Origin: Hesseltinella vesiculosa
Lineage: Eukaryota; Mucoromycota; Mucoromycetes; Mucorales; Cunninghamellaceae
Length of the DNA: 64,000 bases
Direction of reading: 5' to 3'
Assembly (NCBI GenBank): GCA_002104935.1
Contig: MCGT01000021.1
Span: 62,001 to 126,000, forward strand
Under the pieces are notes generated by a model, which made no database searches, was not told the origin of the DNA, and saw only the letters and a program-made list of their open reading frames with translations. This document shows, in pieces, positions 9,822 through 20,983 of this stretch; position 1 is the stretch's first letter; each line of letters begins with the position of its first letter. The translations under genes were made by a program, and so were the position numbers.

Positions 9822-12800
9822 TTATTTGGGCACTTTTTCAGATCTTCCATCCCTGTCTTCGCCCGGCTGGCCTGGCCACGCGGGGCTGTCAATACCATCA
9901 AATTCACCATAAAACCGATTGGTATCTACAACTCGATGATTCATACCACCGATTAGCTCGTGACAATGAGGACACTTTCCAGTTTCCGTTGCGCCACCAC
10001 ATTCCCCTAGTATGGTATAGAAAGTAAAAAAAAAAAGAAAAGAAAATTGTGGGATGGAATTTACCAATGAAATAAGGATGTTCGTTTTGGCAGACAAACC
10101 AGCGACCACCAACAAGGTCATGCACACCAATTTGTAGTTCATCGTTCATAGCATTGATGATATCAATTTTCTCTTCGGTAGAAATTTTTTGTCTAATCAG
10201 CTCTTGCTGCTCTTTGATACTGTTAATTATGTTCAGTTGTTTTTTGATCTGCTGATTATATCGAAAGGTTCTAGAGACTGGTTTCAGGCAGGAAGGGCAA
10301 GCCCACAGTTTGACTAAATGGTTAAAAATTTGGTCAGAGGTTTTCTTTTTAAAATATTTTTACCGTTAGTCATTTCTACTTCAAAATAACTGTCTAATCC
10401 TTGCAAAGTGAACGCTAAAGAAAAAGGCAAAAGTCCTGTAAAAGATACGCAAACCAACAAGTCTAATTGCTTACTACAGCCACAATCTGGGAGAGTGTAC
10501 AATAGATCTTCTTTTTCTAGTTCACTAAATGTCACCAGCGATATAGAACATCTGCCGTCTGCGTGACACATGGTGCAGATGGTGCAAGGCTCACCACATA
10601 CACCACGGCAGCGATGGCTAAATAATCAAGTTGCAGCCGCTTTCATTAGCTGATGTGAAACTTTTTTTTTCTCCCAAAAAAACTCACCCGCACGGTAATT
10701 CTTTTGAACACGGTTTGTTGCAAGGTGGGCGATCACATATTTCAGAGCACCTTCTTGTGCATTCCAAGTGTTCACACTGTAAACAGGTATTAGTTATTTC
10801 ATTTTAATTTACAATACTGTACCTTGTTCGGGCAAGATTCCATGCATTTTGTGCACGGCTTCCAACAAACGTTATCGCAAACGAAACCATGTGGACAGGC
10901 AGCCATACATTTTTCCATGCATCGATCTGTGTGGCTATCAGGTTTCGCACAGCCTAAGAGACAAGTGCTGTTAATTTATCTCCTCGCCTCATTTCTTTTA
11001 CCTCGAGCACAGCGGTGACCGCAAAGCAACATTTTCGGGCATTCATGCTTGCAGAGGCTCCGGCTATGGGAATGGTCCACTCGACACTGAGCAGGTAAAT
11101 GTGTATATCAATATCGAATGACAATTATGAAATATTTACCAAATTTGTGCAAGGATGGCCACATTCCAACGACTGGGAGCACATTTGATCACAAACAGTT
11201 TCTGCATGGCAACTTCCTTTTACAGAATGGCCACATGCCAGCTCTTTTTTCACGATCTCATTACACAAAAGAGGTAAATGCTGCTTGGAACAAATCGTTT
11301 TCATGACATGACCACATTCCAAGCTAACTTCAATAATTTCCAAGCACGTGGACTCGAGGGATTGGATTTTATCTTGTCCAGAGCATTGTGCATCCATTTC
11401 ATGACCGCAAGGTAGTTTCAATATAACGGGTACTTCGCAAGGAGGGCAGCCATGGTTGAAGCACTTGCTGCAGGTACCAGGACAATCGTGCCCACAGGAC
11501 AGGGTCCTTACGCAAGATCGATTACAATTGATAAGTGAGTGACCGTACATATGGCAGGCCTAAAGCAGAAGTTTAATCTCTCTGTCTCTATCTGTCCCTC
11601 TCTTTCGATTCCTTTTATACTTACTTCGGGACATGCATGACCACATTTGAGAAGCTTCATACATTTTTGCTAAGTATAAATACAACCTTGGTTAGTTGTG
11701 CAGTAACATCGTGCTATCCTTTACCAAACAGCCGCCATTTGGAACAAGCTCAAACATTCTGTAGTCTGTCAAGCAGATTGTTTCCGTTGGATGCGATTGA
11801 CACTGCACTTGCACTCCGCTAGTTAAGGCTCCTATGAAGTTCAGCCGTGTCAGACGGAAGGGAGAAAAAACAGAAATTTTTTACCTTGATCTCGGAGTGT
11901 TTTTTTTAAATCAAATTCAGGTACTGCATTCCCACATTCAATCAAGTATAGGCCAAAGCGAGCGCGAGAGATTGCATCCGCTACATCTCGCTTTGACCAA
12001 GAGCCATCGAAAACAGCGATCACAATGGAAACCTCTTCAGTGCAGGAAGAAGGGCTAACAATCTTCACTTTTCTCATTGGGGTTGACATTGAAGATGAGT
12101 TGGCGACCGTTTTACACAAAGTGGAAAGTCTCTCCCGGATAACAGGATCGCAAGATAGAACGGCTATATCACATGCCTGATAGCATTGTTGGAGGATGTA
12201 GTGAGCCATATTTGCTGTAAACTGAGAGGCTTCCTCCCAAGTTGCGTCTTGCAGCTGGATGTATAGTACGTTTTCTTTGATGCCACGGACGTTGCCTGAT
12301 TTTCCACAGACAAAAAGTGGCGCTGATGACTGTCCTGTCTGTATACACCACAAATCGAGTAACCGCTGGTCCATTCGCCATTCTTCAAGTAAGCGCAATG
12401 TATTAATGCCAAGTTCTTGCCAGAATTGAGCAAATGGTTCCATCCGAATTTGGTATTGTACTTCACGTTCGTTCCCAAATAGAATCACTTGCTCTGTTCC
12501 TGGCAGTAGCGCAACGCTGGCGAGGCTATCTGTAGATAGTTGTGAAGAGCTATCGCACAACACGACTTGCGGGACTAGTTTGTGCAAAAATGACTGGTTC
12601 GCAAAAGCAAATTCAGCCGTCATCCCAACAACGCGGGTGAAATTGCAGGTGTTCATCCATAGCATATGGCGAACGCCATTCAATCTTGAGAGAGACTCAT
12701 CCAGTAGGTCATAGATATGGTGAAGCTCTTTACAAATGATAGAATCATAGACGGTCAGAATTTGGCTATACACGTTTTCGCGATCGTCACGGTCTAGAGA

Positions 12801-15628
12801 CCAAAGTCCTTCAGCATTGATTTGAGACCAGACGGAGAGTAGGCAGCTGCGGACATGATCAGCGATACCAATTTTATCTGACTGGAATGGCCACTCACGT
12901 TCGCAGGATAACGGGATGACTGCGAAGTGCAATTTTTTCGATTCGTATTGCAGGTACTTAAATTCATCAAGCGAAATAATAGGGTGTGACCACGTGTGCA
13001 TACCCATACTGTATACTGTATCATAGGATGGGCTAACAGGTGTCAGGGTTGTCGCTGTAGTCATATCCAAGGGGGGTTCATACTGTGCTTTCCCATTCAA
13101 CCAGGCGTCGCAAATAGCCAAGATTGTTGGCTTGTCTAATGAGTCGATGCGAGCTTCTGATAAAATGGCGCTGCGGTAAGTTGGTGGCATAAGGTCAAGT
13201 AAGAAGCCAGGTTTACGGTCAATAACAGCTTGCTGACGATGCTTAGTTAGGGCATCTAGCTTGGCTATCCAAAGGACGATATCGGCGGTATGCTTCTTGT
13301 AATCATCACAGAGACAGCTATTGCCTTGGTTAGGTATGGAGAGGGATAAAACGTTTCTGCCTGGTAAGAAGGGTGGACCTTTCTCATTTCCAAACCACGC
13401 TATATCCTCAACATCAGGTATCTCGCTGAGAGTGCTGCGAAGTGAATCGAGGGTGTCCGTTATTACAAGGATGGTTTGTTGAGAAAACTTGGATTTAAAC
13501 GCTTGGTACATCAGCTGCAAAATTTTTCCGCACAGGAACGTTTTTCCTGTGCCAGGGGGGCCAGTAATCATAGAAATTCGATGTGACAAGGCCGAATGGA
13601 TTGCGGTGATTTGACTTGGTGATAATGCATAGACGGAAGGACGTTGGTCTTCCGGTAAGTCAGCATGTTTCTCTTGAAGCTGTGGCCATATACAATGCTC
13701 AATATTTGTTTTGAACCCATGGTAAGGCCGCTCCAAAATACAAGAAACATCCAAGTCAATGCCTCGCAGATGATCTGGGATGTCGGAATTCTCAATGCAC
13801 AAACCCAAGCTGTTTGGCATATACCCACAGCCACGGTCATGTATAGAGCCAAGTGTCGTGAGCGCAGAAGGAGTTGGATAGTAAGATTCTACGTGAGTGA
13901 AGCAGTAATGCAACCAGTCCAGCGTCGATAGTATAGGAATTGCCAAAACAGGAGTAATGATGAGGTTGCAAGAGCCATCCAGTAGTGCGCCTTGATGTTT
14001 GATTATCAGTTTATAACTGCATAGCTGATGTACTCTTTCCAGATCCTCTCCGTCACAATGTACTTTGAAGGATGAGCATGATTGAATTAGGGTTCCAACA
14101 ACAGGCAGCTCGTCTGAAACTTGCCATTGTTCAATTTGGAAATCTGTAGGGACTAGTATAATTAGGCGACCAGCATAGTCATTGATATTCATTCCACAGT
14201 AGGAACCGGTGTATTCATAGACTGCTACCATATCCACAGCACAGGGGGTCAGGGTAGTCTTGTTTACAGAGTGGATCGCTGGTAAAAGAACCGACTCTCC
14301 AAGAACAATGTCATGTTGAAGGGATCTGAAAGTATCATAGACTGTCATTCGAAGGCAGGTTTGGTGCATCATGTAAAGGTTGTGCAGGAATTTTTTAAGT
14401 ATATCTTCGCGTTCTTCAGTTTTCTGATCCAAGAAGACAGCATCCTTATGTTCGAATGCAGTTTCCTTACGTTGAACGTCTAAATAAAATATAAAAAGTC
14501 ATTGTCTTGCGTTCGGTCAAGATCTTTTTTTTTGGGGGGCGGGGGGCGGGGGCGGAGGTGCTTACCAAGTTCAAGCTGCACCCTTTCGAATTGTTGTTGA
14601 AAACTGAATTTCACGATTGATGTCAGCACAGGCTCGACGCATAGGAACTGCTCAATTATTTGGCGAAGCATAGTTGCTATATCAAATGGAAGGTTGCACC
14701 GGTAGACGTTTGTGATGAAATCAAGGCCAATCTGAATATCTATTCCAGTGATCATGTAATGTTTCACATGCCATTTGAAACAAGCCTGAAAATCATAGCT
14801 AGCTTTAGCAAGAGCGCCCAGGACACATTTGACGACCTTTGCATCATAGTCGCTAAAGGTGTTGTCGCCCAGCGTCAAGGACAAGACATGGATAAGCTGA
14901 GCAAAAGTCCTGGAGCTAAGAGTGTTCAGGATGGACATCAATTTCGGTATGCATAGGGACAGTGCTGTCCACGTGTATTCCTCAAACATCTGCTCAGTGA
15001 TGGCATACAAAAATTGGAAAGCAGCGGTATCACCTCCATTAGGAATGTTGTCCATGAGTCGTAAGCATACATTGCTCATTCTTTCTTGAGGCAATGAAGC
15101 TGTCAGCTGCCCGGAGTCAAGTGCCAATTCAAGATATTTCGCTTCTGGTTCTTTTTCGTATAGCAAGCGGTCGCGATCTGTAGATTTGATTTCTTCACGG
15201 CTGGTCAGCCATCGCTTTTTCTGATCTTTGCCAAAATCCCAAGATTGCATGGCAGCAGATTGCATGTCGTTCAATCGAGCACCTGTGTTTTTAGATGTCC
15301 ATGTTTGATCCTCATCAGCAATGGGTCCTTCTATGATAGAATCTGTACCGGACGTCCAATCAATTCCTTGCTCCCTGGAGAAAAATATAAAGGAGTGATT
15401 CAATATATCGAGATTGATGGGGGGACTTTTTGCTTACAGATGAATCCGGGCTGTTGATCTAACCGTAGTGTTCATGGAAGACGGTATATCTTCAACAGAA
15501 TATATCTGTGCTGGTCTCATTCCAGTAAAAATACACTGGGTTCCATTGATGTAGAGATGCTCCCGATTTTTATTAGGATGCTGATTCATAATGGTGATAA
15601 ACTCATTGCACATAGAATCAAGCTCCAT
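9822..15628 (-). CDS. ZNFX1: ZNFX1-like protein: degenerate UPF1-type helicase, NFX1-type zinc fingers, RZ-type zinc finger
   Basis: Thirteen minus-strand exons close exactly to 1699 residues: 15628-15438, 15374-14566, 14479-11885, 11831-11725, 11669-11625, 11559-11140, 11086-11002, 10953-10823, 10776-10688, 10617-10475, 10414-10364, 10313-10065, 10006-9822. An armadillo-like N-terminal half precedes an SF1 helicase region with an intact Walker A (MITGPPGTGKTFLC, about residue 635). The Walker B position reads VVLCDSSSQLS instead of an EEA/DEA box, and the motif V region is lost, although ISRARFGLYLI (motif VI) remains. About ten NFX1-type Cys/His clusters follow (CGHDCPGTCSKC, CGHRCARG and others), and the end is an RZ finger (GECGGATETGKCPHCHELIG). 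Relatives act in small-RNA inheritance, heterochromatin RNAi (fission yeast Hrr1) and RNA sensing. Confidence 0.92.
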
Positions 15629-16606
15629 GACACGCTTTTATTTTCAAGTAATGTCGCAGTGAGAGAATAAAAATAAAAATATGTCACAGCGAGTCTAATA
15701 AAAATGGAAATGCTGGGGGCAAGTTTAGCATGCAGTGGCGAATTGCAGGCCAAGATCCCCCCCCCCCTGAGTGCTAGGAAATTGTATTTTTGAAGGTAGC
15801 GATGCAGTCCAGTAAAGAAAGTACTAATATATGCCAAGGAGTAAAATAAATAAAATGAGGAGGGGGGGAATTGGGTCAAGAAGTGAGGTACTTGGTGATT
15901 TGACCACCGGCACGTTGCTGACAGAGAATCCCGGCCATGCGAGTTCTTGGACTTTTTACAGCATGAACAATTGGACTCATACTGCAGCTTAATCCAAGGT
16001 TTGTTTTCCTTTTTCCTAACGTCAGCTTCCTTGAGTGGATGATTCGCTCGTGGCAGTAAGGGCGGAGCATGCTGATCCGGTCTTCGTTGGTGATCAGACT
16101 GATAGTATGCTGCGGGGTAAACTGCCGTGTCATTTCCCACCTAATCGTAAACACCCTTATAAGAGACCTTTGCTGTTCCTGTATGGTGTTTTGTACCAGA
16201 GCTTGTTTGAGGACATTTGCATTCTTGCTTTGCCATGTAAAGTGTCAGTAACTTCGGTCAAACTTGGGCTGGTAGTAAAAACACAAATGGTAGGGTTCTG
16301 TTCTCAGATCCGGTCAAAAACGACCTTGGAATGTTTCAGAACAGAAATAGTTTATAAATTGTTTTTGCAACAGTGTTGCGCAGCTTGGCCACGGGGGGGG
16401 GGGTCAATAAAAAAATCTATTGGGCTTGGTCACACAACCGACTAAAATTTTCAATGCTGAGCATCATCATCATTTTTGCAAAAAACACTCCTCTTAGACA
16501 TAGAGGCTGACATATTTTATTCTTTACTTCTTTTCCTTGGGGATATCGGCCATGTTCCAAAGAGTTCCCTTCCATTAAAACGTTACAGTAGTGGGAAGTA
16601 CATTAG
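15629..16606. other. Spacer with a conserved-looking orphan ORF and homopolymer runs
   Basis: Lies between the ZNFX1-like and APSES genes. It contains a run of nine C (about 15760-15768), a run of about ten G (about 16395-16405), and the minus-strand orphan ORF listed separately. The plus-strand ORFs shadow that ORF. Confidence 0.5.
15876..16244 (-). CDS. Orphan open reading frame, possible last exon of an unidentified gene
   Basis: A minus-strand frame open for 123 codons without stop reads like folded protein rather than noise: a helical start (KQALVQNTIQEQQRSLIRVF), then MTRQFTPQHTISLITNEDR and a CxxH-containing segment LRPYCHERIIHSRKL, ending QRAGGQITKYLTS. There is no good ATG at its 5' end, so if real it is a terminal exon with upstream exons not located. 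I do not recognise the family. It could equally be a remnant left by a repeat. Confidence 0.35.
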   Translation of the reverse strand, partial: HFTWQSKNANVLKQALVQNTIQEQQRSLIRVFTIRWEMTRQFTPQHTISLITNEDRISMLRPYCHERIIHSRKLTLGKRKTNLGLSCSMSPIVHAVKSPRTRMAGILCQQRAGGQITKYLTS

Positions 16607-18026
16607 TTAAAGGGTGTACTGGCCGTCCCAGCCTATACTAAATTCTTGATCGTTTACTACCACTCGACTGGGGATGGCGCATGAGGGCATAGGGCGGAAT
16701 GGCCTTTCTCCATTATCCTGGGAAAGCCTCTGGAGCATAATTGTGGCGTTGATTGTATCAACAATGTCTTGGTGGAGCTTGCTTGATTTGTGTAGGAAAT
16801 TTCCGCTGGATGGCATGGTACAGGTATTTGGAAAAGGGGCAAAAGAATGGATGGGAGTGATTTTCAGTTCCTTTCCGGAGGAGAGAGGTTTCAATTGGGA
16901 GAGTGGCAGATTATTTTGCAGTGGTTTCCAAGGTTCCTCCGGGGTATTTAGAGGATTGCCGGCAAGCTGCGGAATTAGACCATGCTTGTTTTCAAAAAGA
17001 GATGACCCTCGAAGAGTGGGTGATGGCGTGGTAAGTGGTGATTCGGGTTGCATAGTTAAATGCTTTCCGTGCTCTGGATCGATCTTCGTATTGGTGTCCA
17101 TTTTTGAATTCGAGTCCGTACAAACGTTTAGCAATCTAGTTAGCGACATGCTAGATACAAATTTGTTTGAATCAGCTTCCATTTTTTTAAGAAGGTAGGG
17201 CTGATCTATGTGGTAATTTTTGGGATGTTCGGGGTGTCGTTTGTTCTTTGAATAAGGTTGCTGGCATATTTGGCGCACGGTTGTGAAACCATTTCCTCGC
17301 CGACTGAACACTCCCCTGGATAGATGTGCATTTTTAGGATTAAGTAGTAAGCAACCATATTCATTATGCGTAGGGTTAAGAGCTTCGCTTGCAAAACGGG
17401 GCCCAAAGATAACAGAGAGCTCCCGCCGAATGTTCCATGCCGTCCTTTTACAGAGAACATAAGCAAAATCGTATGGGATCCTGGGGGAAAAAAGCGTAGA
17501 TAAAAAGAGCAACAAGACGGACCTCTGCATTCTCCGTGTGTGGCCCCTACCATGTTCCTTGGATCTTTAAGAATCCCCCTCGCACTTTTTTGACATTAAG
17601 TTCAGGGTTGGAATCGACCATTTTCACAATATCAGACTTTGAATTACCGAGGGCCTTCCATATGCCAGTGAAATGAACGTAACCTATATGTAAGAGTTAT
17701 ACGAAACGTCAGCTATCCCACTCTCAGAAAAAAAAGAATCAGGTAGCTTACCTGTTTCTCTATCCCACATAATTGGCTGGCAATTGATGATGTATTCGTA
17801 CACTAATTGACCATGCATTAGCGAACAAAAATGAATTAATTTAAACTCGGACTGTCGTCGATCAAATAAAAGTATTACCAGGAATGTAACCTCGCGGGTC
17901 TAACGAAGTGGAGTATTTTGCACGCTTGACTTTGAGGCGCATGTTTGACGAGCAGGGGAAAGGTTTGAAGCGTGAGCAATCGGTATCGAAATTGCAGTTT
18001 TCATGTATAACGGGTAGTCTCTCCAT
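16607..18026 (-). CDS. APSES/KilA-N domain DNA-binding protein
   Basis: Four minus-strand exons close exactly: 18026-17879, 17802-17752, 17683-17551, 17480-16607, giving 401 residues. The APSES (KilA-N) fold occupies about residues 48-145: VYEYIINCQPIMWDRETGYV, HFTGIWKALGNSKSDIVKM, KKVRGGFLKIQGTW and IPYDFAYVLCKRTAWNIR. The WDRETG and IQGTWIPYxxA blocks resemble the Xbp1-like branch more than the ankyrin-bearing Swi4/Mbp1 branch. The rest is disordered and Ser/Pro-rich, with no ankyrin repeats. These are nuclear sequence-specific regulators of cell-cycle, stress or developmental genes in fungi; the target here is unknown. It is divergent from the LRR gene, with a 523-bp shared upstream region. 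Confidence 0.88.
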
Positions 18027-18549
18027 GTAAATGATTCTGGTATATGCTGATAATCACTAATATCCTAATTAATACTGGAACCGAACAATAACTTTGGCTA
18101 GGGATCAATAAAAATAAAAAGAAAAAAGCAAAAAATCGAGACGAGGGAGGAAAGGGACCAGGAAATGTTGGAAACTGACGCGTGGTATGTTTAATTTATG
18201 CTGTTTTGGAGTATGCGCTTTTTTCTTGGATAGGCTGGTATGGGAGGAATGCGTTTTAAACTACCCCGACAACATTCCGTTTTGTAGTGAGCATTTGCAT
18301 CTGTCTCATTGTCCCTTTCCCCTCACCACTTTTCACAAAGGTAGTTTTGCATGCAGACATACAAGTATACTATTCAAGCGGTGGTTTTTGGTTTTACCGG
18401 TATTCCTTGGCCTTCCACTTGAGCATTACACCAAAACATGTTTTTCTTAGAAAATGGAGCAGGTGAGCGCGCAGAATTTGGTTGGCTGAAGCAGTTTTCC
18501 CAGTTTTTTTTTCTCAGCAGATTTTTTTATTTTTCTTAAGTAGAATACA
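18027..18549. promoter_or_regulatory. Shared upstream region of divergent APSES and LRR genes
   Basis: A non-coding region between two divergently oriented start codons, so promoters for both genes are expected here. It is AT-rich with poly-A/T tracts (around 18107-18135 and 18505-18540). A plus-strand ORF at 18187-18450 has no coding character. No specific factor site can be supported. Confidence 0.5.
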
Positions 18550-20448
18550 ATGGCAGGCATTGTTTCAGGACAGTCATTTGTAAAGACTTTACGAAGCTAT
18601 TTAGATAAAAATGAATTAACCTTGATACCACGAAATGAGAAGACTAGCTTGCAGCTCCCATCACGTAAATCTGGGCCAGCGTTGATGAATCACACGTTGC
18701 CTTATCTGTCGCTGCTTGCCATATCATCTGCTCAAACAACTTTAGATTCCACGTCTTACATACCACTGACGTCTTGTCTATCGCTTGACATCAGCTACGT
18801 TTATTTCCTATACGTTCAATTTAATCATTTGGGATTAGACGTTTTTGATTCTGCCTTGGGTCACATACCATCTGAAGGAATTGTGACGGACCACATAGAC
18901 GATGACACAGGCAAGGCGCCGTCGATTCTCTCAGTGGACTCGGTGACTTCTGCTATATCTTCACTTTCGTTGGGAAGTGGTTGGAATTTTTGGAAGCAGC
19001 AATCAAATACACCATCTGCCTCTGAAACATCTATCAAGGACGATGTTTTACACATCTTCCGATTTTTGACCCAAATCCCGACACTTCGACTGTATGCTCG
19101 TGAGCAGATCCACACTGACAACGGTATATCTCAGCGTAGCGGTTATCGCGGCATCCGTGGCTTTGAAGGTCCCCTAGCAAAGGATGGATCAATCCGATTG
19201 TCTTTAGCTCACTTCAAAAAGTTGGCATACCTGGAGCTGGATCGCATTCATCCAAAGCAAATAACCAATTGGGAAGTATTTGCGCCGCGGCTTATTAGTC
19301 TGGTCGTCAAGCGTGCAGAGATTGAAGACGTTACTGAGATCTTGCGTATATCCGACCTGCACCCCTCGTCCTTTTCAACGCTACTGATGCTCTCCCTACA
19401 AGACAACAATTTGACCACTGTGGAACCCACTTCGCTTTTGCAGTTGCAATCTATCACCCATCTCAATTTGTCTTGTAACCTGTTAATCGATGTCCCTCAT
19501 TCCTTGTCACTGCTCTATAATTTGCAATCACTGAATCTATCTCACAATATGATCTCTTCCACCTCTGGCATCAATACTGTCCTGGGCAATATTCAGGAGC
19601 TCGTGCTGACTAGCAATCGCTTGACTAAGCTGGTGGGTATTGACCGATTGTGGGCTCTGGAGCGATTGGACATACGCAATAATCGCGTGGAAGATGCTAT
19701 GGAAATCAGCCGTTTGCTAGCCCTTCCAAACCTGGAAGAATTATGGGTAGTCGGAAACCCATTTACTGCTGCCCATGTAAGACCGTATTCTCCTATTGCA
19801 TTAGTCAACTCACCTCCGCTGTTACTTCCTTTACCACAGACAGCCCATCGCATTGACATTTTTTCGAGATTTTTACAGCACGATCGCCCCATCAGGCTCG
19901 ATGGTTATGGACCCTCCTTCGCCGAAAAACTGCGAATACATTCATTCATTGACAACTCAAGTCAAAAGAACCAATCATCTACACCAGTGGCCCACCCTGT
20001 TCACGACCCATCGCCTTTGCGTGGTTCTGAACCAAATGTGGATAATCATCTGGATAGTCATTGTCCAGAGTCTCACATGGGTACAGACTCGCCAGAGCTA
20101 AAGTTATCAAAGACTCGCTCCAGAAAGCATAAACGAATGGTCAGGCTACGACGCGACACTCTTGAGCCATCCCGCATGGATTCGGAACAGCCTGCACATG
20201 TTCATCGTTACGCAGAACTTCAAAAATCATTCCAGGCTTCGCCACCGGCATCTTTCATAACAGAGATGAATAAGTCTGAGCTCTCCGCGAAAAGCAACTT
20301 GCCCTCCTCTTCTGAGCTGGTAGCTGAATCATCTGGTGTTGTACCCCCCGCAGGTGATGGATTTAGACAGAGAATTGAACTGATGCGGCAAGAAGCAGGC
20401 ACAGGCTGGCTTCGAGTACTAAAAGAGATGAATGATAAACGTCAATAA
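18550..20448 (+). CDS. Leucine-rich-repeat protein of the SDS22/nischarin-like type
   Basis: An intronless ORF of 632 residues. After a variable N-terminal 215 residues, about six leucine-rich repeats of 22-24 residues span roughly residues 215-420, for example LMLSLQDNNLTTVEP, ITHLNLSCNLLIDVP, LQSLNLSHNMISS and IQELVLTSNRLTKL, capped by LEELWVVGNPFTAAHVR. The C-terminal 200 residues are charged and disordered with a basic patch (RSRKHKRMVRLRRD), ending in a short helix rich in charged residues. LRR solenoids of this type are protein-binding scaffolds, often for phosphatases or small GTPases. The partner is unknown. Its stop lies about 30 bp from a transposon-end remnant. Confidence 0.85.
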   Translation: MAGIVSGQSFVKTLRSYLDKNELTLIPRNEKTSLQLPSRKSGPALMNHTLPYLSLLAISSAQTTLDSTSYIPLTSCLSLDISYVYFLYVQFNHLGLDVFDSALGHIPSEGIVTDHIDDDTGKAPSILSVDSVTSAISSLSLGSGWNFWKQQSNTPSASETSIKDDVLHIFRFLTQIPTLRLYAREQIHTDNGISQRSGYRGIRGFEGPLAKDGSIRLSLAHFKKLAYLELDRIHPKQITNWEVFAPRLISLVVKRAEIEDVTEILRISDLHPSSFSTLLMLSLQDNNLTTVEPTSLLQLQSITHLNLSCNLLIDVPHSLSLLYNLQSLNLSHNMISSTSGINTVLGNIQELVLTSNRLTKLVGIDRLWALERLDIRNNRVEDAMEISRLLALPNLEELWVVGNPFTAAHVRPYSPIALVNSPPLLLPLPQTAHRIDIFSRFLQHDRPIRLDGYGPSFAEKLRIHSFIDNSSQKNQSSTPVAHPVHDPSPLRGSEPNVDNHLDSHCPESHMGTDSPELKLSKTRSRKHKRMVRLRRDTLEPSRMDSEQPAHVHRYAELQKSFQASPPASFITEMNKSELSAKSNLPSSSELVAESSGVVPPAGDGFRQRIELMRQEAGTGWLRVLKEMNDKRQ

Positions 20449-20580
20449 AAAAATCCGGTTGATTCAAATAAAGATTCAAGCCGTGAATATTTTTTTCAGC
20501 AGGCAAACCAGTTGGACGAACTGCTAAGTTATTTTCTAGTGCGAAATGCAGTAGTGCACTATAGTCAGATTCTATCATTC
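20449..20580 (+). repeat. Degenerate solo terminal repeat of element family B
   Basis: About 130 bp matches the terminal inverted repeats of the 43.8-45.1 kb element: CCGTGAATATTTTTTTCAGC, then AGGCAAACCAGTTGGACGAA, then TTATTTTCTAGTGCG. Orientation is that of the left end. It abuts the 3' end of the LRR gene and probably provides part of its trailer. No second end is seen nearby. Confidence 0.75.
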
Positions 20581-20857
20581 AGTTCCCGGCAGGTGAATTG
20601 CAAGAAAAAAAAAGACGAGGGGATATAGAAAGAGAGTTGCTGGAAAAATTTGACGATTGCGTGATTGCCCTCAGCAGTTCGCCCGATGTGGCCTAAAAAA
20701 TATTCACAGTACACCGGTTCCCGTAAATCAAAAAATCAAGCCAAATCAAGTGACAGCAGACTTATTCCAAGTCGTTGTCAAAATCACTCTGTGCAGTACA
20801 CTCTTTCTGAATACACTCTTTCCATGAATTAAAAAAAAGTAAGTACACTGTTTCCTA

Positions 20858-20940
20858 AGTGGCGGCTCTCCTGGAAGACAGGCGGCGGACTTTGGATTTC
20901 CGAGTGTCGCACAAGCCAAGACAAATTTGGCGCATTTTCT
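20858..20940 (+). repeat. Solo terminal inverted repeat of a Tc1/mariner-type element, in the GWT1 upstream region
   Basis: The sequence AGTGGCGGCTCTCCTGGAAG, then GGACTTTGGATTTCCGAGTG, TCGCACAAGCC and AAATTTGGCGCA matches the right end (reverse complement) of the 29.69-30.20 kb element almost base for base. It is preceded by TA, the target of this superfamily. It ends about 45 bp before the GWT1 start codon. Confidence 0.85.
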
Positions 20941-20983
20941 TTAAAAAACATTCAGTCAGCCCAAAGCCCAACCTCTTATCGAA

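Noticed and set aside
16035..16445. Plus-strand 136-codon ORF in the spacer
   Set aside because: It is the complement of the more protein-like minus-strand ORF and ends in homopolymer G.
18187..18450. 87-codon ORF in the divergent promoter region
   Set aside because: No start context, no domain, and it lies between two well-supported divergent genes.
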